A stretch of DNA of 64,000 nt from Flaccisagitta enflata (GCA_965153355.1 OZ231126.1:34472001-34536000), one strand, 5' to 3'. Shown: positions 41,052-51,590, numbered from the stretch's first letter. Made by a program: numbers and translations. Notes: generated from the sequence alone by a model not told the origin.

Positions 41052-41750
41052 AAAATAGTCGCAAAAGCGTCAGATGGTCAGCGGTATCCGTTGCCCCTAT
41101 GTGAATGTATGTGGGTGTGTGGTGGTTAGAGGGGCAGCGGCCCAGAAGGGGCCGATGACCTATGCTGTTTTTATTTGAGCTTCAAGGCTGGAATTAGGGC
41201 CTGGAGGCTGGAATTTGGGCCTAGAGACCAGAATTTGGGCCTTGAGACCAGGATTTGGGCCTCAAGACCAGGAATTGGGCCTGGAGGCCGGGATTTGAGC
41301 CTGGAGGCTGGGATTTGAACCTCGAGGCTGGGATTTGAGCCTGGGGACTGGGATTTGAGCCTCGAGACTGGGATTTGAACTTTGAGGCTGGGGTTTGAGC
41401 CTCGAGGCTAGGATTTGAGCCTTGAGGCTGAGATTCGAGCCTCCAGGTTGGGATTTGAGCCTCCAGGCTGGGATTTGAGCCTCCAGGCTGGGATTTGAGC
41501 CTCCAGGCTGGGATATGAGCCTACAGGCTGGGATTTGAGCCTCCAGGCTGGGATTTGAGCTTCGAGGCTGGGATTTGAGCCTTCAGACTAGAATTTGGGC
41601 CTCAAGACTAGGATCTGGGCCTCGAGACTAGGATTTAGGCCTCAAGGGGGGGACGGAGAAGAAGGAGGAGGAGAAGAAGAAGGAGAAATTTCCCCAATGT
41701 GCGAAAGCATAGGTCATCGGCCCCTACGGGGCCGCTGCTCAAAAAGGAAA
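41052..41750 (+). mobile_element. Family 2 element with 20-bp internal minisatellite
   Basis: Left: AGTCGCAAAAGCGTCAGATG, GGTCAGCGGTATCCG, then GGGGCAGCGGCCCAGAAGG. Centre: about 22 degenerate units of CCTCGAGGCTGGGATTTGAG. Right: GAAAGCATAGGTCATCGG, CCCCTACGGGGCCGCTGC. So two inverted GGCC-hairpin cores bracket a minisatellite. Non-coding. Confidence 0.8.
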
Positions 41751-41869
41751 ACAAAAACAAGTGACGTGGGTAGGGGCATCCAACCCCCATCCACAACCCA
41801 TGCCCCCTCAGCTGCCCTGAAAAAGATCCAAAACGCTAGTTTTTTTCAATTTTTGACTGGTGCGTTACA

Positions 41870-41948
41870 AACGGACTGACGGATGGATGAATGGACTGAC
41901 AGACAGATGGACAGACAGACAAAGCCTCTTATTAGTTGCGTGTCCTTA
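41870..41948 (+). mobile_element. Truncated HINE-like 3' end, type 2
   Basis: GGAC/AGAC core, ACAAAGCCTCTTAT, then AGTTGCGTGTCC and A-rich. The hairpin is cut short. Confidence 0.6.
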
Positions 41949-42147
41949 AAAACAAATGCAGAACCAAAAAAAGAGAGAGGAAAAAAAAACTTGGCCCCAT
42001 TTTCATTAAATAGGGCCAGCTTATTAGTGAAGTCTCATATCCCAAATATTCAAGAGATAAAGTGCATTTTACACTATTTAGATTGAAAAAAAAAGTGGCA
42101 CCTATTAATCAATTCAGAAAATAGATATAAAAGATAGTTTGAATTAT

Positions 42148-43063
42148 TTTTACTCTACACCCCGCTAAGTCTGTCGGTCGGTTGGTCGGTCGGTCGGTCC
42201 CCTTTTTGGGCAGCGGCCCCGAAGGGGCCGATGACCTATGCTTTCACACAGGGGAAATTTCTCCTTCTCCTTCACCTTCTTCTCCTTCTACGTCCCCCCC
42301 CCCGGCCTTGGGACCCAAATCCTAGCTTCAAGACTCAAATCCTAGCTTCAAGGCTCAAATCCTAGTCTCGAGGCTCAAATCCCAGTCTCGAGGCTCAAAT
42401 CCCAGTCTCGAGGCTCAAATCCCAGTCTCGAGGCTCAAATCCCAGTCTTGAGGATCAAATCCCAGCCTTGAGGCTCAAATCCCAGTCTTGAGGCTCAAAT
42501 CCCAGCCTGGGGCTCCAACCCCAGTCTTGAGGCTCAAATCCCAGCCTCGAGGCCCAAATCCCAGCCTCGAGGCCCAAATCCCAGCCTCTTGGCTCAAATC
42601 CCAGCCTTGAGGCTCAAATCCCAGCCTCTTGGCTCAATTCCCAGCCTTGAGGCTCAAATTCCAGCCTTGAGTCTCAAATCCTAGTCTTAAGGCCCAAATC
42701 CTAGTGTCGAGCCTCAAATCCCAGCCTCAAAGCTCAAATCCCAGCCTCAAGGCTCAAATCCCAGTCTCAAGGCCCCAATTACAGCCTCCAGACCCTAATC
42801 CCAGCCTTGAGGCTCAAATAAAAACAGCATAGGTCATCGGCCCCTTCGGGGCCGCTGCCCCTCTAACCACCACACACCCACACACTCTCATAGGGGCAAC
42901 GGGTACCGCTGACCATCTAACGCTTTTGCGACTATTACTTTTTTGGCGTTTTAGAGCTTTTTGAGTGTACTGCTCCTGCCCATATGCTCTAGTGACCTTC
43001 TCCAACACTGCTCCTGCCCACCCACACGCGACTTGGGTAGCCACGTATCCGGCCTTGTTTTAA
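42148..43063 (-). mobile_element. HINE-like type 1 element split by a family 2 insertion
   Basis: 42148-42204 (CTACACCCCGCTAAGTCTGT and GGTC core) and 42926-43063 (TTACTTTTTTGGCG, GCTCCTGCCC blocks, CACACGCGACTTGGGTAGCC, CGTATCCGGCCTTGTTT) are the two halves of one element. Comparison with 30059-30257 shows a join within the CCCCTTTT-CACTTTTTTGGCG segment. Confidence 0.8.
42205..42925 (-). mobile_element. Family 2 element, complete, nested
   Basis: Begins GGGCAGCGGCCCCGAAGGGG, minisatellite CTCAAATCCCAGCCTCGAGG repeated about 22 times, ends with the inverted core CGGCCCCTTCGGGGCCG, GGGTACCGCTGACCATCTAA and CGCTTTTGCGACTAT. Since it interrupts a known element, its two ends are defined: GGGCAGCGG... 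and ...GCGACTAT. Confidence 0.82.
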
Positions 43064-43386
43064 ACAAGGACATTAGACCTAAGTCGTATGCGTCGGCACT
43101 TTCAAAAAAATTCAGGCAGACAGACAGACAAACAATCTTTTTTTCAAAAAGACATCTGAAATGGCTGTTTACTCCACAAAGTTCCTTCTTTACCATTCAG
43201 AAACACGATTTAAAAAGCTTTTAAAACAGTTTTGTTACTGACCAACAGATGGACCAACGGACCAACCAAAAAGTGGCTTATAGAGTCACGTAGCACGCAA
43301 CTACAAATGTTTAAGAAATCAATCCAAGTTCAGTATTCTAAGTGGTTTAGAAGCTAGAGCTCTGAATTGTTAAAAATGCATTTTTA

Positions 43387-43760
43387 TAAAACAAGGCCGG
43401 ATACACAGCTACCCAATTCGCGTGGTGGGCAGGGGCCATATTTGAGGTCCCCAGGGCATTTGGGCAAGAGCAATACAGTCAAAGAATAACAAGGCCGGAT
43501 ACACGGCTAATACCATTTGCGGACGGGTGGGCAGGGGCAGAAATGCGCGTTTTCACAATTTCCAACTCAATCACCATGACGGACGGACCGACGGACAGAC
43601 AGACCGACGGACGGACCAACGGACAGACCGACGGACGGACGAACAAAGCCTCTTATAGAGTTGTGTGTCCGCAACTAAAAAACATAAAAAAGTAAAAAGT
43701 GACCAACAGACCAACCGACGGACAAAGCCGGGTGTAGAGTCGCGAAGCACGCGACTAAAA
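43387..43760 (+). mobile_element. HINE-like type 1 element interrupted by a type 2 element
   Basis: 5' half 43387-43487 (AACAAGGCCGGATACACAGC, ATTCGCGTGGTGGGCAGGGG) resumes at 43681 (AACATAAAAAAGTAAAAAGT) and ends AGTCGCGAAGCACGCGACT and A4. Confidence 0.85.
43488..43680 (+). mobile_element. HINE-like type 2 element, nested, complete
   Basis: Starts AACAAGGCCGGATACACGGC, has GCGGACGGGTGGGCAGGGGC, a long GGAC/AGAC core and AGTTGTGTGTCCGCAACT plus A4. Its insertion into another element shows that the unit runs from AACAAGG to CAACTAAAA. Confidence 0.88.
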
Positions 43761-44574
43761 ACTGAAATAAGTATTGTTTCCACTCAGATAAGGGGGCTGT
43801 TAAATTAGTATTCTTAATGTGTATACTGAATTAAAAAAAAAACAAATAACTTTTCTACCCTTTGCCTATGTAAACTGGCTAAGTCCTAGTAACATATTAC
43901 TACTTAAATAAGCTAATATCTCATAAACCAGACTTCAGAATTAATTCAAATTTTGCAGGTTTTTTTTACTACCCCCTTCTTGTATACCAAATTAGAAAAA
44001 AAATCACATACTTTTACTTCCCTCTACCTATGTAAACCACTTGAGTCCCAACTAGATATTACTACAAAATTAATAGGCAAAGGGTAGTAAAAGTTTATGA
44101 ATCGTTTTGAAAATTGGTACATTAGCTCCTATTGACCTAAAAAAACACCAGCAAAGTTTCATAAAATTCTAAAGTCTGGTTTAAAAGATATGAGAAGGTT
44201 TTAAACATCAGACAGACAGACAAACAAACAAACAAACAGACCACCACAAACAGGCTACTTCATAGTCACCAAAACTGCTCGTTGGGCACAAAAAATAAGA
44301 TTTTGCGCAGCTATCTTGATCAGAACCTTCTTCAGCATTGATTTGAAGTTAACAAAGAAAATATAGGGAAAATCTGTAGGACGGCTTGCATGTGATGGCA
44401 TAATTTGGAGGCTCACTGAAGGTTAAAAGTGATCAATATTTTTCATCAAAACTAACAAGACTATTCTATAGTAGTACTTTAACTATATCATTTGGAAAAA
44501 TCTCAATGCAAAATAATTTGAAAATTAAAAAACTTTCAGTCTACAGGTTTTTTCAAATTTTTCAGTTTTTTTTG
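43761..44574. other. AT-rich spacer
   Basis: Contains two similar stretches about taking AAATTGG-type sequence with CCCTCTACCTATGTAAAC / CCCTTTGCCTATGTAAAC, and a short (CAAA)n run near 44222. No gene. Confidence 0.4.
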
Positions 44575-45078
44575 GTCGCAGATTCACGACTTTAGAACTT
44601 GCTGTGTCGGTTGGTTGGTCCGTATGTCTGTCTGTCCAATGGACATTGGTCCATCGGTCAAATGTCTAACGATCCATCGGTCCAATGTCCATTGGTCCGC
44701 TGGTAACCAAAACAAATTGGGGCGTTTTTTTGTTTTCTGCTCCTGCCCATCTGCGACTGGGGGGAGTGTATACACTGTATACAGCCTTGTTTGTTGGGAA
44801 CATGCAACTCTATAAGAGTATTTTTCCATCCCTCCATCCGTTGGTCTGTCATGCTCGAGTTGAAATGCGAAAAAACGCGAAAAAAAGTGTTTTTGCGGGG
44901 TTCAATTGTACTCATCATCTTCCTCTACCCCTCATTCTTTTTTTGCCGCAGATACACGACTTTAAAACTTGCAATTTTGGTCGGTTAGTCGGTCAGTCAT
45001 TCTGTCGATGACTAAGTTGTTTTTCAAGGTTTTCCGCTCCTGTCCAGTGCCCACCAGTCCGCAACTGGGGGGGAAGTG
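44575..45078 (-). mobile_element. Two HINE-like copies, stem type GTCGCAGAT, and fragments
   Basis: 44575-44795: minus-strand 5' 10-mer AGTCGCAGAT and terminal ATCTGCGACC, with GTCC/GGTC core. 44940-45078: a second diverged copy (CCGCAGATACACGACT hairpin, GTCCGCAACTGGGG end). Between them, 44800-44920 holds a fragment of type 2 and a pogo-like right end (GCGGGGTTCAATTGTA). Confidence 0.6.
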
Positions 45079-45482
45079 TATAAGGCTTATCTTTTATCCT
45101 TTTTTCACTTTTTTTTCTTTTCTTTTTCTTTCTTCATTTTCTCTCCTACCTCTTCTTCTTATCATTCTCCTTCACCTCTTTTTCATCTTCATCTTCTTCT
45201 TTGCAACTACGTTTCTTTCTTTCTTCTTCTTCTTCTTCCCCATCTTCTTCTTCTTTTCATTCACCTCCTTTTCATCTTCTTCGCAACTATGTTTTTTCCT
45301 TTTTCTTCTTCTTCTTCTTCTTCTTCTTCTTCTTCTTCTTCTTCTTCTTCTTCTTCTTCTTCTTCTTCTTCTTCTTCTTCTTCTTCTTCTTTCTCTTCTT
45401 CTTTCCTTTTCCTCTTCCTTTCTGTCTGACTTACTCTCTGTCTCTGTCCGTGTTCCTGGTCATTGCTTGGAAGAAACTGATA
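45079..45482. repeat. Pyrimidine-rich tract with (TTC)n
   Basis: CT/TTC-rich on the + strand, with an uninterrupted (CTT)n run of about 90 bp at 45305-45391. ORFs across it are artefacts. Confidence 0.9.
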
Positions 45483-45659
45483 CAGTTGAACCCCGCTCAA
45501 ACGGACCCGCTTTTAACGGAATTCCGTCTATAACAGATACTTATCCATGATTCCCATAACAAATTTTCTTCTATTTCTTTTGTTGGCTATAACAGAATTC
45601 CACCTAAAACAGATGAAATTTGTTGGTCCCCTGAAATCCGTTAGAGCGGGGTTCAACTG
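45483..45659. mobile_element. TA-flanked pogo/Tigger-like MITE, better copy
   Basis: CAGTTGAACCCCGCTCAAAC... and its inverted end ...GAGCGGGGTTCAACTG, TA on both sides, 177 bp. Internal CTATAACAG motifs recur. Confidence 0.85.
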
Positions 45660-46164
45660 TACTTGAAAATTGTTAATTTAGGAGCGAGAAAAGTGGGTGG
45701 ACAAAATTATGTCTTTGCACAGAAAATGAAAAATTGAAATAATGAAAAACATAGTCGTCTTCTAAATTCAATTGCAGAGAGGGCTATGTTTTTGAAAATG
45801 CATAAAATATAATTTTGTAGCCGTTATATAATTTTGTCCAATGAAAATATTTTTTTCTAGGAATGTCAATTTCGCTTGTTTTCCGACAAATTTACTTCAT
45901 CCTGACGACAAATGTGGTATTCCGGCCATTGTCTCAGGCCAAGGTATATTACTAGGTTCTAATGCATCAATCTCAAGCAATCAGGGATTTTTTTGCTGTC
46001 ATGCTGACTTAAAATTCTTGTTTTTTTGTTGATTTATTTGGAAATACAAATCAACTTTGGAACCCGACCTCGCAATCAATACAATAAATTCTGTCAGTAT
46101 ATATCAATTTTGGTCCACGGCAGCCCTAACTTATACGCATCGGTATGTGAAAAGCATGTGCGAT
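45660..46164. other. Spacer, no gene
   Basis: AT-rich. A 63-codon frame at 45841 shows no motif and no splice context. Confidence 0.4.
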
Positions 46165-46640
46165 CAAAAATAGTCGCAAAAGCGTTAGATGGTCAGCGGT
46201 ACCCGTGCCCTGCCTAAGTAGGTTGTGGTTGAAGTTGAGGGGGGAGCAGGGCAGCGGCCCCGAAGGGGTCGATGACCTATGCTTTCACACATATGGGGGA
46301 TTTTCTCCTTCTTCTCCTCCTGAGTTTTGGGCCTCAAGGCCAGGATCTGGGCCTCTTGGCTGAGATTTTGACATTGAGGCTGAGATTTGGCCCTCAAGAC
46401 TGAAATCTGGGCCTCCAGGCTAGGATTTAGGCCTTGAGGCTAGGATTTGGGCCTTGAGGCTGGGATGTGGGCCTCAAAACTGGGATTTGAGCCTCGAGAC
46501 CGGAATTTGGTCCTCGAGACTGGGATTTGAGGGGGGGGGGACGTAGGAGGAGGAGGAGGAGAAGAAGGAGAAAATCCCCCATATGTGTGAAAGCATAGGT
46601 CATCGACCCCTTTGGGGCCGCTGCCCAAATAGGAGGAAAA
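46165..46640 (+). mobile_element. Family 2 element, shorter minisatellite
   Basis: AGTCGCAAAAGCGTTAGATG, GGTCAGCGGTACCCG, inverted GGCC cores at 46250 and 46590, about ten CTTGAGGCTGGGATTTGGGC-like units between them, GGAGGAGGAG simple sequence, and end GGGGCCGCTGCCC. Confidence 0.8.
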
Positions 46641-47126
46641 CATACATGCCTCTCGAGAAAAACAGTCTGAGAGCTGATGGCATCGCAAAAACTGTAACAC
46701 CATATTTGCTGTTTGAGCGTATTTTTCATCCATTTTTCGACATTTTTTGCCCATATATCCCGCTAAAGCATCCTTAGATTGCCATATGCACCCCCTGGGA
46801 GTACTATGGGAACCATTTAACACATTTACGGGATGATGGGTGGCATTTGGCTTCTATATCATATGCAAAATCATGGTGAGCTGAAGCTTTTTTTACTGAA
46901 AAGTAAGCCGTCGTAGCCTCGTAGGGGTTTCTTTTCCATTAATTTCTTTGAGACAGGCTTCTTGAACGCGCGACCGTTCTTTCAAGCCGAGTAGCAAATA
47001 GTTTCCAATAGAACCTGCCGAATGACACTTTTTTCTATCTTTGCTATACCTGTAATTTAAAATGGCAAGTAAACAAAAGATTGAAGTTTTTTTTTCAATC
47101 AACATGATCCATTAGGGCTGGTCATA
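46641..47126. other. Spacer, no gene
   Basis: Unique sequence with short unsupported ORFs. Nothing recognised. Confidence 0.4.
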
Positions 47127-47892
47127 CAGGGTCTTCAATCTCATTTGACACAAAAAGAACCTATGCTGTGCAAAAATGAATCAACTTTTTAATTTGATTT
47201 TTTTTTCTCCTAAAAGTACTGCATATGACGTTTTTTGTGTCCAAATTTCATGGTACTGGGTCAATTAGTTTAGGAGATAACCCATTTAGAAGTGTAAGAT
47301 GTCATAATGAGATGGGAGGTTTTGTTTGACTTTGTGGTTCTGACCATTCATCTTTAAACTGCTCTCATTTCTAAACGCCTTGAGCTACAGATGTGAGATT
47401 GGTCAAGAATGGCAGATAATTTCATATAGTTTTTGTATCTGAGAAAAACAATTCTTTGAAATTTCATCATGATCAACCAATATCCCTTTTATTGAAAAAA
47501 AATAATCTTTGATTGAGTTTTTGTAAGATTTTTGTCAAAATTTTGATAGTATTTGCCTGAAGTTCACTGTTCTGTGATAAAACCTGGCTATTTCTAACAT
47601 TGGGTTCTTAGCATTTATCACTTGACTCTAATCAAGCATCTGAATTTTGAAACACATTGAATTTTTTGCGTTTTTTAAGTCAAAATTTGCGAGAAAAACA
47701 TCATTTTTGTTGAATTCACTGCATAACTTCAAATATGGATTTCTGCTGAATTTCAAGACCCACTCCTATGAAAATTTGATACAAAAAACGTCATACATAG
47801 TGCTCTTATGAGAAAAAAAAATCAAACTGAAAAGTCAAATAGTTTTAGCACAATAAAGGTTCTTTTTGTGTCAAATGAGATTGAATGCCCTG
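47127..47892. mobile_element. TA-flanked element with ~165-bp inverted repeats
   Basis: Starts CAGGGTCTTCAATCTCATTT and ends in a close inverted copy (GAGATTGAATGCCCTG), with TA flanks. The arms (47127-47290 and 47740-47892) include ACACAAAAAGAACC and its complement. The 450-bp centre is AT-rich and non-coding. A long-TIR Tc1/mariner-like foldback is the best guess. Confidence 0.75.
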
Positions 47893-48434
47893 TATTGCCA
47901 ACCTTGATGTATCCTCATGTAAGTTGGCAAAAATACTCGAGTCGCTATTTGTGAAAGATTGAGACCTTGCGCGACCTTCAACTCCTTGTATCTTCTTCAT
48001 TGCTCACAAAATGAACAAAAAAACTTGAAAAAATTTTCACAGAATTCCGCTTTCGTTTGCAGCAATGCGGCAAAACGGTTTTTCCCCTGAATCTTCCCTA
48101 CGCCAGTTTTTAAATCAAGCGTTTTCAAGGCGCGCTTTTGTCACCTCAGTCTACGCACCATATCATTGCAGATAATGGATGATCATTTTGCTTTTTTGTT
48201 TATTTTTTAAGATAAACAACCCATTTTCATCGTAGGGAGAAACTACCTCGTACCGTTCTCCTTTCTCCCCTATATTTTCTTACCCCCAATTGTCTTTCTT
48301 TATTACCCCCATTTGCACTCCCTCATATCCCTCATTCACTTACCCCCATAACCCTCATTCAGTTTCCCGATTCCTCCCCCCTTTCAATTCCCCCTTTTAA
48401 AGTTTTTTTCCCCTGCTCTGTTTCCCCTGGCATT
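47893..48434. other. Spacer with C/T-rich end
   Basis: No gene. 48230-48430 is rich in TACCCCC and CCCTCAT motifs. Confidence 0.4.
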
Positions 48435-48440
48435 AAAAAA
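48435..48440 (-). terminator. Pol III T6 terminator of the tRNA-like gene
   Basis: On the minus strand, six T residues directly follow the tRNA 3' end, the standard Pol III stop. Confidence 0.6.
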
Positions 48441-48524
48441 TGCTGCCTGTGGGATTCGAACCCACAATGCATCGCAATGTTTGGACTCTCACCGCGATGC
48501 TCTAACCATTATACTATGGGAGCA
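48441..48524 (-). tRNA. tRNA-like gene, isotype unresolved
   Basis: On the minus strand, A box TAGTATAATGG and a perfect B box GGTTCGAATCC are correctly spaced, the T arm (GTGGG-TTCGAAT-CCCAC) is perfect, and T6 follows at once. The acceptor stem has two mismatches. The anticodon stem GCATCGC/GCGATGC closes an 18-nt loop instead of 7, so there is either a short intron of about 9-11 nt or a pseudogene. If the intron sits after position 37 the anticodon would read GAG, but there is no leucine-type variable arm, so I do not assign it. Confidence 0.6.
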
Positions 48525-48839
48525 CATGTTTTGTCACTGGCGACAAAAGAATATAAATCTAAAAGAGATAATGAGACCAGAACTGAGATGGAAGAGAGTT
48601 GCGATTTTTATTTTTCGATTCAATTCATTCAATTGGAAAGGTCACAAGTTCGCGTCCAGCTGGTCGCTGGACTTTTTTTTCTCTCCATGATCGATCAGGG
48701 TTGGTTTTGGATGCTTTTCTATCGCATTCACATATTATGCTGGCAAAACGAACAAAGCAAAACATTAAAAAGCACAACAAAACATTAGAAAATATAAGGA
48801 AAAACATTAGGAAATGTTGGAAAACAATCAACCCCACGT
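48525..48839. other. Spacer, no gene
   Basis: Ends in a short (AAAACATTAGAAAAT)-type duplication at 48745-48815. Confidence 0.4.
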
Positions 48840-49160
48840 GACACAACTGCGCGTGACCCATAACAGCTGCGCATTACGCGTGACAGCCGCGCGTGACGCG
48901 TAACAGCCACGCGTGCCGCATAACAGCCTCGCGTGACGCGTAACAGCCGCGCGTGACACGTAGAAGCCGCGCGTGACACGTAGCAGCCGCGCGTTACACG
49001 GAGCAGCCGCGCGTGTAGCGTAACAGCCGCGCATGGCCCGTAACAGCATCACGCAACAGAAGCCCGTGATGTATAACAGCCCCTCATGATTAGGCCGATG
49101 GTGATGCGCAGAAGCCACACATGATGCTTAACAGACGTGTAACAGCTGCGCGTAACGCGT
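48840..49160. repeat. Degenerate ~20-bp minisatellite (CGCGTGACGCGTAACAGC)
   Basis: About 15 units, each with an internal CGCG...CGCG dyad and a TAACAGCC tail. It is directly followed by a different 20-bp array. Confidence 0.88.
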
Positions 49161-49165
49161 AACAG

Positions 49166-49560
49166 CGGGCTTCAGTGACCCAATCCTGGCCTCAGTGACC
49201 CAATCCTGGCCTCAGCGACCCATTCCCGGCCTCAGCGACCCATTCCCGGCCTCAGCGACCTAATCCCGGCCTCAGCGACCTTATCCCGGCCTCAGCGACC
49301 TAATCCCGGCCTCAGCGACCTAATCCCGGCCTCAGCGACCTAATCCCGGCCTCAGCGACCTAATCCCGGCCTCAGCGACCTAATCCCGGCCTCAGCGACC
49401 TAATCCCGGCCTCAGCGACCTAATCCCGCAGCGACCTAATCCCGGCCTCAGCGACCTAATCCCGGCCTCAGCGACCTAATCCCGGCCTCAGCGACCTAAT
49501 CCCGGCCTCAGCGACCTAATCCCGGCCTCAGCGACCTAATCCCGGCCTCAACGACTTTAT
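49166..49560. repeat. 20-bp minisatellite (CCTCAGCGACCTAATCCCGG)n
   Basis: About 20 units. Central units are identical and edge units diverge (CAGTGACC, CCATTCC), typical of unequal exchange. Confidence 0.95.
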
Positions 49561-49842
49561 TCAGGTCTCAGTGACCTATTTCTGACTGTAAGGACCTGTT
49601 TCTACACCCAACAATTGAGTTTTAATGAGCCAATGGTCGCTGGCTGCGTTCGTTCGCTGGCTCGCACAGCTTACCCCGCCCCATTGGTCACACCTGTGTG
49701 AAAACGCGGTTGTGAACTTGTGATACTGTTTGTCTTTTGTGTTTGTGTGTGTGGGGGGCGGGGATTGTATGCCCCTGCCGACGCTTTAGCGACATTGTAA
49801 CCCGCGCTACTTTTTTTGTACACATGACAGCGAAAAAAATGT

Positions 49843-49879
<37 letters not shown>

Positions 49880-49969
49880 CCTGGACCTGATGGAACTCAG
49901 ACTTGGCAATTTTTTTATCTTCAAAATTGGCGGTACGCGGACCTATTTTGAGACCTTCTCCATCCACAC

Positions 49970-49972
<3 letters not shown>
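49561..49972. other. Spacer with (GA)n
   Basis: (GA)n at 49847-49876. Otherwise unique, no gene. Confidence 0.5.
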
Positions 49973-50047
<75 letters not shown>

Positions 50048-50059
50048 CGAACACACACA

Positions 50060-50107
<48 letters not shown>
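49973..50107. repeat. (CA)n microsatellite
   Basis: About 135 bp of ACACAC with a few G/T interruptions. Confidence 0.97.
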
Positions 50108-50111
<4 letters not shown>

Positions 50112-50164
50112 AGTGCGTTTCCGTTGGACAGATGACAACGCGAAATATTGGATACAGTAGTGGC

Positions 50165-50295
50165 TTTACTCACCTCGCGGTTCACGAATGTTTAATCTTT
50201 CGTGAATCACCAACGTTTGTGAACCACAAACGTTCGTAAATGACGATCGTTCACGAACGTTCGTGAATCATGAATGTTATGAATTCATTCGCCAA
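50165..50295. promoter_or_regulatory. Cluster of TTCGTGAA / GTTTGTGAA half-sites with an 18-bp palindrome
   Basis: 50250-50267 reads TTCACGAACGTTCGTGAA, a perfect palindrome. At least six related half-sites (TTCACGAAT, TTTCGTGAATC, CGTTTGTGAAC, CGTTCGTAAAT) lie within 130 bp in both orientations. This could be a decayed tandem repeat or a protein-binding array. There is no gene next to it. Confidence 0.35.
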
Positions 50296-50299
50296 CGGT

Positions 50300-50612
50300 C
50301 TGAAATCCCAGTTGCAAATATCCCAACAAATAAAAAAAGGACCCATCATAAATTTTTGTACAGAGGTCCTAAAAAAGATGTAGAATAAGAATATGTTTAT
50401 TTTGGCCAAACTTGGGCCCTAAAAATTGGAATTTTTTTTGTGGTAAAGAATGCTTCATGGAAAAGTTAGCTGAAAAAACACCATTTATTTTTCTCATAAT
50501 AGTATTTTTTAGTATTTTTTTTTACACAAAAAATGTTTTTATTTTTTAGGCTCAAGTTCGGTGGAAAAAGTTATCTTGTTCTTGTTCTATACCCTTTTTA
50601 GGACTCATATGC
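50300..50612. other. Spacer, no gene
   Basis: AT-rich. Bases 50360-50590 have a loose inverted repeat (CCTAAAAAAGATGTAGAATA against TATACCCTTTTTAGGA). Confidence 0.4.
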
Positions 50613-50808
50613 AAACAAGGCCAGATACACGGTTAATACCAGTCGCGGACGGGTGGGCAGGGGCGGAGATGCATGTTTTCCCACTCTTTGACTCATGCTG
50701 ACGGATGGATGGACCAACGGACCAACGGACCGACGGACCGACGGACCGACGGACCGATAGACTGATGGACCAACAAAGCCTCTTATAGTCGCTAATCCGC
50801 GACTAAAA
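50613..50808 (+). mobile_element. HINE-like element, type 2 body with altered stem (GTCGCGGA)
   Basis: Body matches type 2 (AACAAGGCCAGATACACGGT, GGACGGGTGGGCAGGGGC, AAAGCCTCTTATAG). The 5' 9-mer is AGTCGCGGA and the terminal hairpin is AGTCGCTAATCCGCGACT. Relative to type 2 the T at position four has become C in the 9-mer and in the left arm, with the matching A to G in the right arm. Confidence 0.88.
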
Positions 50809-50879
50809 AAATTGATATGGGTCCATTTTTATTATTCAAACCCTAAAAATTTAGATTTTTGATGAATGGATTCCTGACC

Positions 50880-51125
50880 ATCAACTCATGAGACTAAGAT
50901 AGTAAGATGAGAAGCGTGTAAATGCATGCATGAGGGGAATGCAGACATGAGAAAGCGTACAAATGTATGAACTAATGAGTGAGTGTGAAAATGCACCACG
51001 AGCGAGCGTACAAATGCACGTACAAGCGAGTGTGCATATGCACATATGAGCAAGCATGCCAACACACGCACAAGCGAGCATGCAAATGCACATATGAGCA
51101 AGCGGGCAAATGCACACTTGAGCTT
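50880..51125. repeat. Degenerate ~26-bp repeat
   Basis: Units resemble CAAGCGAGCATGCAAATGCACATATGAG, seven to nine copies. Not coding. Confidence 0.7.
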
Positions 51126-51590
51126 ACCACCCCTGCCGAGCCTCGTTACGATCCTACCCAGTAGTACCCACCCATTAACTCTCCCTGCCCCCCCCCCCCC
51201 CCATAGAACCACCGCACATCTGTAAGTGGTCATAGGTCTAGTATCCATCGCGACTCCTTTTGGAGGCTTTGACCGTCAGTCTGTCGGTCGATCCGTCCAT
51301 CTGTGATGATTGTGTTAAATCGTGGAAACTCGCATTTGCTACGAGTTTAGGTACTGCGGTTGTGTGCATGTGTGGAAGGGGAGGAGTGAAACGGGGGATG
51401 AATGTCCTTGTCCATCCGTCCGTGAGGAATGCAATATTAAAAAAAAAAAAAAGAATTGAGTTTCAACATTTATTCAATCTAAAGATTCCATTAAAAATTG
51501 TTTTTGGAAAAAATGCAGACTAGCAAAACATAGACATGACAATGATTAGAATGCGTAAAACTGATAGGCTAGCTTCAAAGCTGTCGCAAT
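51126..51590. other. Spacer with C15 run and HINE-like scraps
   Basis: A C run at 51188 and GGTCGATCCGTCCATC-type sequence near 51285 resembling a microsatellite core. No gene. Confidence 0.4.

Noticed and set aside
41160-41640. CRISPR-like periodic repeat
   Set aside because: About 20-bp units are degenerate and abut each other without spacers, inside an interspersed element.
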